A DNA stretch of 64,000 bases from NCBI GenBank assembly GCA_001417715.1, contig BBRT01000280.1, positions 20,754-84,753 on the forward strand, read 5' to 3'. Made by a program: the position numbers and the translations under genes. Below are positions 34,079 to 42,385 of this stretch, piece by piece; positions within the stretch are counted from its first letter, which is position 1, and every line of letters starts with the position of its first letter. This DNA comes from Candidatus Symbiothrix dinenymphae. Lineage in GTDB: Bacteria > Bacteroidota > Bacteroidia > Bacteroidales > Azobacteroidaceae. The notes below the pieces were generated by a model. The model made no database searches. It saw only the letters and a program-made list of their open reading frames with translations, and was not told where the DNA came from.

Positions 34079-36052
34079 ATGTCAAAAATAGGAGTATTTG
34101 TTTGTCATTGCGGCGAAAACATCAGCGCCACTGTGGATTGCGAGAAAGTCGCTAAGGAGGCGTTGAACATTGAGGGGGTGGCGTTGGCTACCGACTATAA
34201 ATATATGTGTTCTGAGCCGGGGCAAGCTACGATTAAGGATGCCATTCGCGAGAAAGGTTTGGATGGCGTGGTGGTGGCTGCCTGTTCGCCGCGGATGCAC
34301 GAGCCTACTTTTCGCAAGGCTTGTGCTGAAGCCGGGCTTAACTCGTTTATGTGCGAAATTGCCAACATCCGCGAACATTGCTCGTGGGTGCACGAGAAAG
34401 GCGATGCCACTACGGACAAGGCTTTGGATTTGGTGCGTATGTTGGTGGAAAAGGTCAAATACGACAAGCCTTTGAAGCCCATCAAAGTGCCCATCACGAA
34501 AAAAGCCCTGGTCATTGGCGGCGGCATTGCCGGCATACAGGCGGCGTTGGACATTGCCGATGCCGGTCAGAAGGTCATTCTTGTGGAGCGCGACCCGTCT
34601 ATTGGCGGACACATGTCGCAACTTTCGGAAACGTTTCCCACGCTCGACTGCTCGCAATGTATCCTCACGCCGCGCATGGTGGAGGTGGCGCAACATCCGA
34701 ATATCACGCTCCACACCTATGCTGAATTGGAAAAGTTGGAGGGCTTCATCGGCAATTTCACGGCAACTATTCGTCTGAAAGCCAAGAGTGTTGATTTCAA
34801 AACCTGCACCGGTTGCGGAGCCTGCACGCTGAAATGTCCGAGCAAGAAAATCCCCAGCGAGTTTAACGAAGGTTTGGGGATGCGCACCGCTATCTATACA
34901 CCTTTCCCACAGGCAGTTCCGAACAAGCCCATCATCGACCGTGCGAATTGCCGCTACTATCAGACGGGCAAGTGTCAGGTCTGTCAAAAAATATGCCCTA
35001 CAGGTGCCATTGAGTTCGACAAGCCGGACGAATTTATCACCGAAGAGGTGGGTGCTATTGTGCTTGCCACCGGATTTGATGTGTTGAAACCCGATTTTTT
35101 CCCCGAATATGGCTATGGCAAATATGCCGATGTGCTCACCGGCTTGCAATTTGAGCGTTTGGCTTCGGCTTCCGGACCCACTTTGGGCGAGATACGCCGC
35201 CCGTCAGATGGCACCGTTCCCAAGAAGATTGTGTTTATAGCCTGCGCAGGGTCGCGCGACCCCGCCAAAGGCATTCCCTATTGCTCCAAAATTTGCTGTA
35301 TGTACACCGCCAAACATGCGATGCTGTATCAACACAAAGTGCACGATGGCGAATCGTATGTTTTCTACATGGACGTGCGGGCGGGTGGCAAAAACTACGA
35401 AGAGTTTGTGCGTCGCGCCATCGAAGAAGACGGAGCCAACTATGTGCGCGGACGAGTGGCGCGGGTGTACGAAAAAAACGGCAAACTGATAGTCTGTGGA
35501 GTGGATACCCTGATGGGTGCCGAGCAGGTGGAGATAGAAGCCGACATGGTGGTGCTTGCCTCAGCGGGCGTTTCCAACTGCGGCGCGGAAGAGCTGGCGC
35601 AAAAATTGCACGTGTCCTACGACCCCTACAAATTCTTCGCCGAAGCCCACCCAAAATTGAAACCTGTGGAAACAAACACCGCAGGCATCTACCTGTGCGG
35701 AGCCTGCCAAGCCCCCAAAGACATTCCCGACACGGTGAGCACGGCATCGGGCGCAGCAGCAAAGGTCATCGGACTGTTCTCCAACGCCGAACTGACCCGC
35801 GAGCCAACCATTGCAGTGGTCAATGGTTCAGACTGCGTAGGCTGCTTTATGTGCCAAACAGCCTGCCCCTACCAAGCCATTGAATGTGAGGAAATTAAGA
35901 ACCGCGCAGGCGAAGTAATTAGGAAAGTAGCGAAAGTCAACCCCGGCTTGTGTCAAGGTTGTGGCACCTGCGTGTCTTTCTGTCGCTCCAAATCCATTGA
36001 TATGCAAGGGTTTTCTAATGAGCAGGTATTTGCGGAAGTAATGTCTTTTTAG
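34079..36052 (+). CDS. hdrA: Heterodisulfide reductase-like subunit A (flavin, Fe-S)
   Basis: A 657-residue HdrA. The N-terminal domain has CHCGENIS and CSEPGQ. The FAD-binding domain starts at ALVIGGGIAGIQAAL (about residue 142). Insert ferredoxin motifs are CTGCGACTLKCP and CQVCQKICP, and the C-terminal pair is CVGCFMCQTACPY and CQGCGTCVSFC. The fold can confurcate or bifurcate electrons at FAD. No in-frame stop or selenocysteine codon interrupts it. No MvhD, FlxABCD or hydrogenase partner is encoded in the window, so the electron donor is unknown. Confidence 0.93.
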   Translation: MSKIGVFVCHCGENISATVDCEKVAKEALNIEGVALATDYKYMCSEPGQATIKDAIREKGLDGVVVAACSPRMHEPTFRKACAEAGLNSFMCEIANIREHCSWVHEKGDATTDKALDLVRMLVEKVKYDKPLKPIKVPITKKALVIGGGIAGIQAALDIADAGQKVILVERDPSIGGHMSQLSETFPTLDCSQCILTPRMVEVAQHPNITLHTYAELEKLEGFIGNFTATIRLKAKSVDFKTCTGCGACTLKCPSKKIPSEFNEGLGMRTAIYTPFPQAVPNKPIIDRANCRYYQTGKCQVCQKICPTGAIEFDKPDEFITEEVGAIVLATGFDVLKPDFFPEYGYGKYADVLTGLQFERLASASGPTLGEIRRPSDGTVPKKIVFIACAGSRDPAKGIPYCSKICCMYTAKHAMLYQHKVHDGESYVFYMDVRAGGKNYEEFVRRAIEEDGANYVRGRVARVYEKNGKLIVCGVDTLMGAEQVEIEADMVVLASAGVSNCGAEELAQKLHVSYDPYKFFAEAHPKLKPVETNTAGIYLCGACQAPKDIPDTVSTASGAAAKVIGLFSNAELTREPTIAVVNGSDCVGCFMCQTACPYQAIECEEIKNRAGEVIRKVAKVNPGLCQGCGTCVSFCRSKSIDMQGFSNEQVFAEVMSF

Positions 36053-36093
36053 AGTTTAGTTATTAGAGTTTAGAGTTTAGATGTTGGTGGGCA

Positions 36094-38397
36094 ATGGGTA
36101 GCATTAAACGACAGTTCGATATTACCGGCATGAGTTGCGCTGGGTGTGTTGCTCATGTGGAACATAGCGTGGCTCGGTTGGGTGGTGTGCAGTTGGTGCA
36201 AGTTAATTTGCTGACTCACAGTATGATGGTTGAGTTCGATACGGCGCAAATCACTGTCAATGCCATTGAGCAGGCGGTGTTTGATGCGGGATATCAGGCG
36301 TATGTTCGCCCTGCCGATGCTCGCTCTGCCGATGCTCGTGCGGTGAAAAGCGGTGGCATTGATTTTGTGCGGCAGGAGCAGCGTGCTATGCGGCGGCGTT
36401 GGTGGGTGTCGTTTGCGTTTTTGCTGCCGTTGCTCTATGTTTCGATGGGCGATATGCTGTTTGGGCATGGGGGTGTGCCCGCTGTTTTGCATGAGAATTT
36501 TTGGCTTCAGTTGGTGCTTGTTGTGCCCGTCGTCGTTGTCAATCGCAATTATTTTGTGGGTGGGTTCAGGGCTTTGTTTCGGTTCGCGCCCAACATGGAT
36601 TCGCTGATTGCTGTGGGGTCGTCTGCTGCCCTCGCGTATGGGCTTATATATAATGGTGTGTATTTTGAGTCGGCGGCTACCATTTTGTCGTTGGTCACGT
36701 TGGGCAAATATCTTGAGAGCCGTTCCAAAAGTCGCACGTCTGCCGCCATCACCAAGTTGATGGATTTAGCACCTAAAACAGCCATTGTTGTTAGAGGCGA
36801 CAAGGAGCAGGAAGTGCCTGTTGAGGATATTGTGGTGGGTGATTTGCTGTTGGTGAAGCCCGGACAGCACATTCCGGTGGATGGCACTGTGACACAGGGC
36901 AATGCCACGATTGACGAGTCGGCACTCACGGGCGAAAGCATGCCTGTGTATAAGCAGGTGGGCGATACGGTGTTTTCGGCAACGTTCAACAAAACAGGTG
37001 CGTTCTTTTTTCGGGCGACTAAAGTGGGCAAAGACACTACCCTTTCGCACATCGTTGCGTTGGTCGAGGAAGCCTCCGCCTCCAAAGCACCTGTTTCGAG
37101 ATTAGCCGACAAAATCAGTCGCGTTTTTGTGCCGGTGATTATCGGCATTGCTGTTTTTGCGGCTGTGGGGTGGTTCATTGCCGGTTATCCGTTCGATTTT
37201 GCGCTGTCGATTGGCATTGCCGTGTTGGTGATTTCCTGCCCTTGCGCGTTGGGGTTAGCCACGCCGGTCGCCATTATGGTTGGCACGGGCAAAGGCGCGG
37301 AGCATGGCATTTTGTTTAAATCGGCGGAGGTGTTTGAAAAAGCGGTCAAAATCAACACTGTCGTGCTTGACAAAACGGGCACCATCACTGAAGGGAAGTT
37401 GCGCGTGACCGATATTTACACCAATGGGATGCCTGAGGATGAGGTGTTGAGCCTTATCGCCTCGCTTGAACGGTATTCGGAACATCCGTTGGCGGCGGCT
37501 GTGCTGCAGGAAGCAAAACAACAGTTCATTGATACGGAGGGGGTTGCGGGTCAAGCCCGCAATGACGAGTCGCTTGACAGGTCGCTTGACAAGTCGCTTG
37601 ACAGTGCTTTTGACAGTGCTCCCTTGCTTGAGGTTGCAAATTTTCAGGCATTGCCCGGATTAGGCATTGAAGGGCGCATCCGGAATCGCCTGTATTGTGC
37701 AGGAAGCCATAAACTGATGGTGCAACGCGGCATTGACATTAGCCATTTCACCACCCGCTTTGAAAACTTGACAGCCGAAGGCAAAACGCCGTTGTTTCTT
37801 GCCGATGAGCACACAGCAATCGGTTTGCTCGCCGTTGCCGACACGCTGAAGCCCACGAGCCGACAGGCGGTAGAGCAACTCTACGCGATGGGCATGGACG
37901 CTATCATGCTGACGGGCGACAATCGACAAACGGCAACTGCCATTCAACGCGAGGCGGGCATACACAGCCTGATAGCCGAAGTGCTACCGCAAGAAAAAGA
38001 CCGCGAAATTGTGCGCCTGCAAGCGGCAAACCGCAGCGTGGCGATGGTCGGCGACGGCATCAACGATGCACCCGCCCTGACGCGTGCCGATTTGGGCATT
38101 GCCATCGGTAGCGGCACAGACATTGCCGTGGAGTCGGCAGATATTGTGCTGATGCGCAGCGACTTACTCGATGCCGTTGCCGCATTTCGCTTGAGCCAAG
38201 CGGTGATGCGCACAATAAAGCAAAACCTGTTTTGGGCATTTTCCTACAATATTATATGCATCCCGCTGGCAGCAGGCGCGTTCTATCCCCTGTTTGGCTG
38301 GACGCTCAACCCGATGATTGCCGCGCTGGCAATGAGTTTCAGCTCCGTGACAGTGGTGCTAAATGCGCTGAGGTTAAACAAAACAGTCTGTCATTGA
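36094..38397 (+). CDS. copA: Copper-exporting P1B-type ATPase
   Basis: A 767-residue P1B-1 ATPase. It has an N-terminal heavy-metal domain with GMSCAGC (residues 12-18), eight expected membrane spans, phosphatase motif TGESMP, the ion-site motif CPC in VISCPCALGLATP, phosphorylation site DKTGT, and GDGINDAPAL. It pumps Cu(I) out of the cytosol. Oddities are a short duplicated DAR unit near residues 72-80 and, in the nucleotide-binding domain (about 482-510), an in-frame insert made of a palindromic element (37544-37562) followed by four 12-base repeats encoding SLDR/SLDK/SLDS/AFDS. No copper chaperone or regulator is adjacent. Confidence 0.95.
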   Translation: MGSIKRQFDITGMSCAGCVAHVEHSVARLGGVQLVQVNLLTHSMMVEFDTAQITVNAIEQAVFDAGYQAYVRPADARSADARAVKSGGIDFVRQEQRAMRRRWWVSFAFLLPLLYVSMGDMLFGHGGVPAVLHENFWLQLVLVVPVVVVNRNYFVGGFRALFRFAPNMDSLIAVGSSAALAYGLIYNGVYFESAATILSLVTLGKYLESRSKSRTSAAITKLMDLAPKTAIVVRGDKEQEVPVEDIVVGDLLLVKPGQHIPVDGTVTQGNATIDESALTGESMPVYKQVGDTVFSATFNKTGAFFFRATKVGKDTTLSHIVALVEEASASKAPVSRLADKISRVFVPVIIGIAVFAAVGWFIAGYPFDFALSIGIAVLVISCPCALGLATPVAIMVGTGKGAEHGILFKSAEVFEKAVKINTVVLDKTGTITEGKLRVTDIYTNGMPEDEVLSLIASLERYSEHPLAAAVLQEAKQQFIDTEGVAGQARNDESLDRSLDKSLDSAFDSAPLLEVANFQALPGLGIEGRIRNRLYCAGSHKLMVQRGIDISHFTTRFENLTAEGKTPLFLADEHTAIGLLAVADTLKPTSRQAVEQLYAMGMDAIMLTGDNRQTATAIQREAGIHSLIAEVLPQEKDREIVRLQAANRSVAMVGDGINDAPALTRADLGIAIGSGTDIAVESADIVLMRSDLLDAVAAFRLSQAVMRTIKQNLFWAFSYNIICIPLAAGAFYPLFGWTLNPMIAALAMSFSSVTVVLNALRLNKTVCH
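37544..37562. repeat. Palindromic element copy inside copA
   Basis: TTGCGGG and CCCGCAA arms surround TCAAG, followed by TGAC. The same core occurs at 44688-44714 and 56413-56431, each within a coding region. Here it is read in frame as VAGQARND and adjoins four 12-base tandem repeats. Confidence 0.75.
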
Positions 38398-38493
38398 GGG
38401 GCAAGGTTAGGAACAAAAAATATAATGACTATCCGCAATCATACCACTAAAACTCATAACTGCATAGCATCCAACAGATTACAACATAAAATG

Positions 38494-38526
38494 AAACCCC
38501 CGACCACCCAATGTGGTCAGGGGTTT
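38494..38526. terminator. Bidirectional terminator between copA and the lipoprotein gene
   Basis: AAACCCCCGACCAC and GTGGTCAGGGGTTT form a 14-base stem with one mismatch around a 5-base loop, between convergent genes. T-rich bases follow on the plus strand, and the complementary A-rich side serves the minus strand. The 38398-38493 stretch holds no gene. Confidence 0.7.
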
Positions 38527-38548
38527 CTGAGTTAATTATGAAAAGAAT

Positions 38549-39223
38549 TTACTTGTTGTAAAAAAAGTTCATACCTGCGCTTGAGGTGGTTGCAGTGTAA
38601 CTGGCTCCGTTCCCATTGTCTCTGTAGTAGAGCACATTCCATCCTTGTTTCAAAGATATTTTGGGGAAGGTGATGGTGTACATATCAGCCGTCCCCTCCA
38701 CATCAACAGGTTTATCAACATAGATGATTCCAAGTCGGTTCCGTTCTAAACTGTAAACAGTATTGAAGTCAAATATCCCAACCTTTGTCCCCGCCAGGTA
38801 AGCCTCAACTTCGCTAAAAGATCTGGATCTTACCGTTTTGTCACTTACCAGTTTTTCATCCAATGCGAAAATTTCCCCTACCGGATATAAACAACCATCA
38901 GGAACCGCACCGAAAGTGAGTGTAAAGACGTTATCTTTGTACACTCCTTCGGCAACTGTTACCTTATCCTTATCACTACTGTTCGCATCATACGCTGTCA
39001 ATTTCACAGCATCAACAGTAGTATTTGCAGGACCACTGCTGAGGGTTACTTTAAATTTGTTGCCATCAAGGACAATACCAGGCACAGTGGTGCCACCATT
39101 ATTGTTACCGCCGTTTTCCTCTGTTTCCGGTGTGTTGTCTTTATCATCATCACCGCAAGAGGTAACGCACACTGCTGAAACAGCCATTACTGCCAGCAAA
39201 AATACATTTTTAAACTTTTTCAT
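38549..39223 (-). CDS. Lipoprotein of unknown function, 224 aa
   Basis: A 224-residue lipoprotein: the signal is MKKFKNVFLLAVMAVSAVCVTSC with the lipobox at Cys23, followed by an acidic Asp/Glu/Asn-rich linker (GDDDKDNTPETEENGGNNNGG) typical of Bacteroidetes surface-exposed lipoproteins. The rest looks beta-rich, with no family I can name. It lies 11 bases after the outer-membrane protein gene and is surely in the same operon. Surface display is inferred from the acidic residues behind the lipid anchor. Confidence 0.8.
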   Translation of the reverse strand: MKKFKNVFLLAVMAVSAVCVTSCGDDDKDNTPETEENGGNNNGGTTVPGIVLDGNKFKVTLSSGPANTTVDAVKLTAYDANSSDKDKVTVAEGVYKDNVFTLTFGAVPDGCLYPVGEIFALDEKLVSDKTVRSRSFSEVEAYLAGTKVGIFDFNTVYSLERNRLGIIYVDKPVDVEGTADMYTITFPKISLKQGWNVLYYRDNGNGASYTATTSSAGMNFFYNK

Positions 39224-39234
39224 CTTTTAAAATT

Positions 39235-39714
39235 TTAAAATTTATAAATTAGATTAATGGCGGGAATAATACTGCCTTGAAAAGCAGTACGATATTTCGC
39301 TTCTAATCCGAGAGCAATGCGGTCGGTTAAGTCATAACCTAAACCTGCACCAAGATTAACGCCAATCTCGGACATGCTCATGCTCATGCTCACACCTCCT
39401 TCAGATGATGACATAGACATTGATGCATAAGTTACTCCAACCAACGGATACACTTTGAAGTTGTCTGCAACATTAAACAAGTAATGAACATCGGCATTGA
39501 TTTCCCAACTGCTAATGTCGCCCAAAAAGTAATTAAAGGATGGCGACACTCTGAGGTGGTCGGTAATCCCATAATTAAATTTAGCACCAACAGCAAATGC
39601 CGATCCATCAACATCATACCCTAAGTTTAAGCCAACGGCCATCTCTCCCTTTTGAGCACTAACGCTCACTCCACATACTGCAATAAGCAGTAACGATAAA
39701 AAAATCTTCTTCAT
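39235..39714 (-). CDS. Small outer-membrane beta-barrel protein
   Basis: A 159-residue protein with a signal peptide (LLLIAVCGVSVSAQ) and alternating strands ending in the C-terminal aromatic IYKF, in the manner of eight-strand OmpX/OmpA-type barrels. The central MSMSSSEGGVSMSMSMSE is a low-complexity loop. It is the first gene of a two-gene operon with the lipoprotein at 38549-39223. The 5' region contains a short hairpin (GTCCGT/ACGGAC near 39730) and, further upstream, the structured RNA candidate at 39857-40012. Confidence 0.8.
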   Translation of the reverse strand: MKKIFLSLLLIAVCGVSVSAQKGEMAVGLNLGYDVDGSAFAVGAKFNYGITDHLRVSPSFNYFLGDISSWEINADVHYLFNVADNFKVYPLVGVTYASMSMSSSEGGVSMSMSMSEIGVNLGAGLGYDLTDRIALGLEAKYRTAFQGSIIPAINLIYKF

Positions 39715-39856
39715 TTTTGAAAATTTTTACGTCCGTTCCTTATACGGACAATTAAATTATTAAACTAATTCCTACTCTAAAAGGCTTTGTAGGGCTTGCC
39801 CCAATTTTATGTCAGTTGTTGGTCAACCTATTCGTCTTTCATCACCATACACACAT

Positions 39857-40012
39857 AAAAAAACGCGGACAAAATCTAATATCTTCTATCCGTTACATGA
39901 GGTTCTGAACTACCTAACAACCAAACAAAAATGAATTATCCACGCCACAACGCGCGAACGTCATCACTCCCACCCTTGGTTGTTTTTTGAAATTGTTCAG
40001 ATTTCATGTAAC
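39857..40012 (-). ncRNA. Structured RNA candidate, copy B
   Basis: Read on the minus strand, helices form in order: GTTACATGA (40012-40004) with TCATGTAAC (39900-39892), TCTGAAC with GTTCAGA, AACAACCAA with TTGGTTGTT, and AGTGA with TCATT (one G-U). The AA/ACC internal loop, the AATTTCAA bubble and the apical CGTTCGCGCGT element match copy A at 57135-57285, while the helix sequences differ with pairing kept. A TCCGCG then U7 tract follows at 39863-39857. A -7 box on the minus strand lies at 40186-40179. The identity is unknown. The rest of 39715-40283 has no gene. Confidence 0.7.
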
Positions 40013-40178
40013 CAGAATAATAAGCTAAACGTTTTTTCTCTTAAAATGTGCGTATCACCGCTGTCATGCTTTCATATCTCCTATAATTTTAAAAGTTTAT
40101 CACTTCCGTATCGCTCATTCATTCGAGCCAATACCGGTCCGATATTTGCCTATTCATTACTTAGCGCAAATTCGGGCG

Positions 40179-40186
40179 CAAAGGTA
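40179..40186 (-). promoter_or_regulatory. Minus-strand promoter upstream of RNA candidate B
   Basis: TACCTTTG on the minus strand (CAAAGGTA at 40179-40186), followed by GCGCCCG. Transcription would start near 40172 and read through the structured element toward the outer-membrane protein gene. Confidence 0.55.
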
Positions 40187-40420
40187 AGGTTTTCTTTTAA
40201 GCAATCTTCATGCTTTTGACCATTTTAGCGTTAAACTATGTTAATAACAGTGTTAAATGTTCTTAAATTAGTAAAAATGTGTTATGGAAATACCATATAC
40301 GGTGGTATGGTTGCGGATAGTCATTAAAAATATCTTTTCCTGGGGCTCGCTTATCTTTTGCGTTTTGGCAATTCAAAAATTAGGTGTACCTTTGCGGGAT
40401 AAATTTATAAATGTATTATC

Positions 40421-40571
40421 ATGCCTGCAATTTTTGTGTTTTTCGGTTTGCGATTCATGTTTTTCAGCAATGACCACGAGCCTATACATATTTCATGTGG
40501 TAAAGGGGCGAGGGAAAGTGGTTGAATATGCCAAATTCCAAGTTGTTCCGGAGATAAAGTTATTGGGCTAA
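40421..40571 (+). pseudogene. DUF4160 gene, frameshifted and cut off by a MITE-like element
   Basis: From ATG 40421 the reading begins PAIFVFFGLRFMFFSNDHEPIHI, which closely follows the start of small DUF4160 proteins, often found in toxin-antitoxin-like pairs. The frame is lost after GKGARES. The next family segment, AKFQVVPEIKL, is in another frame, and its stop TAA at 40569-40571 comes from the terminal repeat of the MITE-like element. The promoter remains at 40389-40396 (TACCTTTG). The 3' part is not found beyond the element. DUF4160 function is unknown. Confidence 0.65.
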
Positions 40572-41128
40572 ATCTTTTTTTTCAGGTGCTATTCTTTCGC
40601 AAACGATGCCTTGTACCGCAGGGACAAATATACATAGCCTTTTATCCCGTAGGGATTATAGCTCGGTAGAAAAGCCAATCCTAACCTCCACCCTGCATCC
40701 TGTAGGGATGCAACCATAATCCGCAATTGGTTGCATCCCTACGGGTGGGGTGTCAAACAGATTACAATCGGGTGAAATTTTTGCGTTCTGTTTTTTTATC
40801 CCGTAGGGATTGTAGCTCGGTAGAAAATCATACCTCTCCTTCTCCCCGCATCCCGTAGGGATGCAACATAATCCGCAATCGGTTGCATCCCTACGGGATG
40901 CTGAAATGGGGGGCGGGGCGATTCTATTTTCTACCGAGCTACAATCCCTACGGGATAAAAACAAATGATGAACGAACAATATTCATAAAACATTAATCTT
41001 TTTTACACCCCACCCTACGGGATGCAGGAATGGGGGAGACATTCCATTTCTACCGAGCTATAATCCCTACGGGATAAAACACCGTTTGCGAAATAATAGC
41101 ACCTGAAAAAAAGATTTATTTTTTAGCC
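40566..41128. mobile_element. MITE-like element, long copy (about 560 bp)
   Basis: The terminal inverted repeats are about 36 bp: GGCTAAATCTT... with GGTGCTATT and TTTCGCAAACG at the left (40566-40605), and the complement at 41083-41118, with GCC at 41126-41128 after a 7-base TTTTTTA insertion. The inside carries several palindromes with the core ATCCCGTAGGGAT and the partner motif TAGCTCGGTAGAAAA. There is no transposase gene. A shorter copy with the same ends is at 52089-52368, so the unit has moved or been copied. Confidence 0.75.
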
Positions 41129-41155
41129 TTTTTCTCATAACTCATAACTTTTTCG

Positions 41156-41163
41156 TACCTTTG
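41156..41163 (+). promoter_or_regulatory. Promoter of the DUF4290 gene
   Basis: The -7 box TACCTTTG is 22 bases before the ATG at 41186, just outside the MITE-like element, so the element sits directly upstream of the promoter. Confidence 0.6.
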
Positions 41164-41185
41164 CCGCCGAGATAAAAAACAAAGT

Positions 41186-41797
41186 ATGAAAGATATGAAA
41201 TACAACACGCAGCTGAAGCGTTTGCTCCTGCCGGAATATGGAAGGAATATTCAAAACATGGTGGACCATTGTGTGTCGCTTCAAAACCGCGCAGAGCGGA
41301 CTCATTGTGCCAACAGCATCATCGACATTATGGGCAATATGTTTCCCCATTTGCGCGATGTGAGCGATTTTAAGCATATCCTTTGGGACCATTTGGCGGT
41401 TATGGCAGATTTTGCGCTGGACATTGACTACCCCTACGAGGTGGTGAAACGCGAAGAAATGCACATCAAACCCGACAAATTGCCCTACCCACAGCAAAGG
41501 ATGGCATACAAACACTACGGTCGTTTTGTGGAAAAAATGATAAAAAAAACTACTATGGTGGAAGACGGCGAAGCCAAAGACGAACTCATCAGCATGCTCG
41601 CCAACCAGATGAAACGCTCATTCCTGACGTGGAACAAGGAAGTGGTGGACGACCAAAAAATCTTCAAAGACCTGTCGGAACTTTCCGGCGGTCGCATCAA
41701 TCTGAACGAAGAATCGCACAAATTGACCGCCTCACAAGAATTTCTGTCCAAGAAAAATCGCAATTTGAGCAAAAGGCAAAATCGAGGCGAGAGGTAA
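41186..41797 (+). CDS. DUF4290 family protein
   Basis: A 203-residue soluble protein matching the Bacteroidetes-specific DUF4290 family by its start (MKYNTQLKRLLLPEYGRNIQNMVDHC) and by IANSIID-like and NMFPHLRDVSDFKHILWDHLA segments. It is mainly helical. Function unknown; it is broadly conserved in the phylum. The C-terminal end is basic (KKNRNLSKRQNRGER), and its last codons form one arm of the terminator hairpin at 41764-41814. Confidence 0.85.
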   Translation: MKDMKYNTQLKRLLLPEYGRNIQNMVDHCVSLQNRAERTHCANSIIDIMGNMFPHLRDVSDFKHILWDHLAVMADFALDIDYPYEVVKREEMHIKPDKLPYPQQRMAYKHYGRFVEKMIKKTTMVEDGEAKDELISMLANQMKRSFLTWNKEVVDDQKIFKDLSELSGGRINLNEESHKLTASQEFLSKKNRNLSKRQNRGER

Positions 41798-41814
41798 TTT
41801 GCCTTTTGCTCAAA
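41764..41814. terminator. Bidirectional terminator with 17-bp stem overlapping coding sequence
   Basis: TTTGAGCAAAAGGCAAA at 41764-41780 pairs perfectly with 41798-41814 around a 17-base loop that contains the DUF4290 stop codon. It serves two convergent genes. The stem uses the last codons of DUF4290, so coding and terminator sequence are shared. Confidence 0.75.
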
Positions 41815-41824
41815 TAATGTCTTG

Positions 41825-42379
41825 CTATCTTTTCAACATTATGCCTTCAAACAGCGTAAATCGGTATCCCACCCCGATGCTTGCCGCTTGCAACTTCATT
41901 GCAGCGTTGGTTGCGCTGGCGGGTGCCCAATCGAAAAAACGCCTTTTGTAGGAAAAATTCACAAAAAAGCCGTTGGCAAATTCGTAGCCGGCAATCACTG
42001 CCCCGCCAATAGCCCAATTTTTTGACTGCAAACCGTAATCGGCGTAACTTCCCGCGCCTCCAAAGCCCTTTCCGGAACCCATTTTTAGATGCCCCACAAC
42101 GTATATCGGCACTTCCAAGCCCCAATATTTAACATTTTGAGATGCGCTGTAATGCAGGTGAAACTCGGCTTGCAGCGCAATGTGTCTGCTGATTTCCAAC
42201 TTGTCCGAATTGCTCAGCGATGCGCCAAAGCCCGTTTCATTTTTGCCCGCCAATGTAAAATCCGACACGACGGCATTTGCCGCAAAGCCCTTGCTAAACG
42301 CAAATTTCATCTGTGCATTAGCTTCTGCAACGCCAATCATTGACAGCGTTGCTAATAATACGATACTGTTTTTTTTCAT
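41825..42379 (-). CDS. Outer-membrane beta-barrel protein, 184 aa
   Basis: A 184-residue protein with a signal peptide (VLLATLSMIGVAEANA) and amphipathic strands through to IGVGYRFTLFEGIMLKR, resembling the small PorT/OMP_b-brl group. No transport substrate can be named. It follows the membrane-protein gene by 6 bases in the same direction, giving a two-gene operon that probably answers to the TetR regulator encoded upstream. ATG 42379 fits the signal peptide. Confidence 0.75.
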   Translation of the reverse strand: MKKNSIVLLATLSMIGVAEANAQMKFAFSKGFAANAVVSDFTLAGKNETGFGASLSNSDKLEISRHIALQAEFHLHYSASQNVKYWGLEVPIYVVGHLKMGSGKGFGGAGSYADYGLQSKNWAIGGAVIAGYEFANGFFVNFSYKRRFFDWAPASATNAAMKLQAASIGVGYRFTLFEGIMLKR

Positions 42380-42385
42380 TTTTCT

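Noticed and set aside
34082..35149. 355-codon minus-strand open frame opposite hdrA
   Set aside because: hdrA is certain on the plus strand; this frame lacks any domain or ribosome site.
34079..36052. Possible selenocysteine in the Hdr subunits
   Set aside because: All expected cysteine positions are cysteine and there is no in-frame TGA in hdrA, hdrB or hdrC.
40284..40571. A 95-codon membrane-like protein
   Set aside because: The first part is out of frame with the DUF4160 start and spans a promoter; only the last segment is real, as part of a frameshifted gene.
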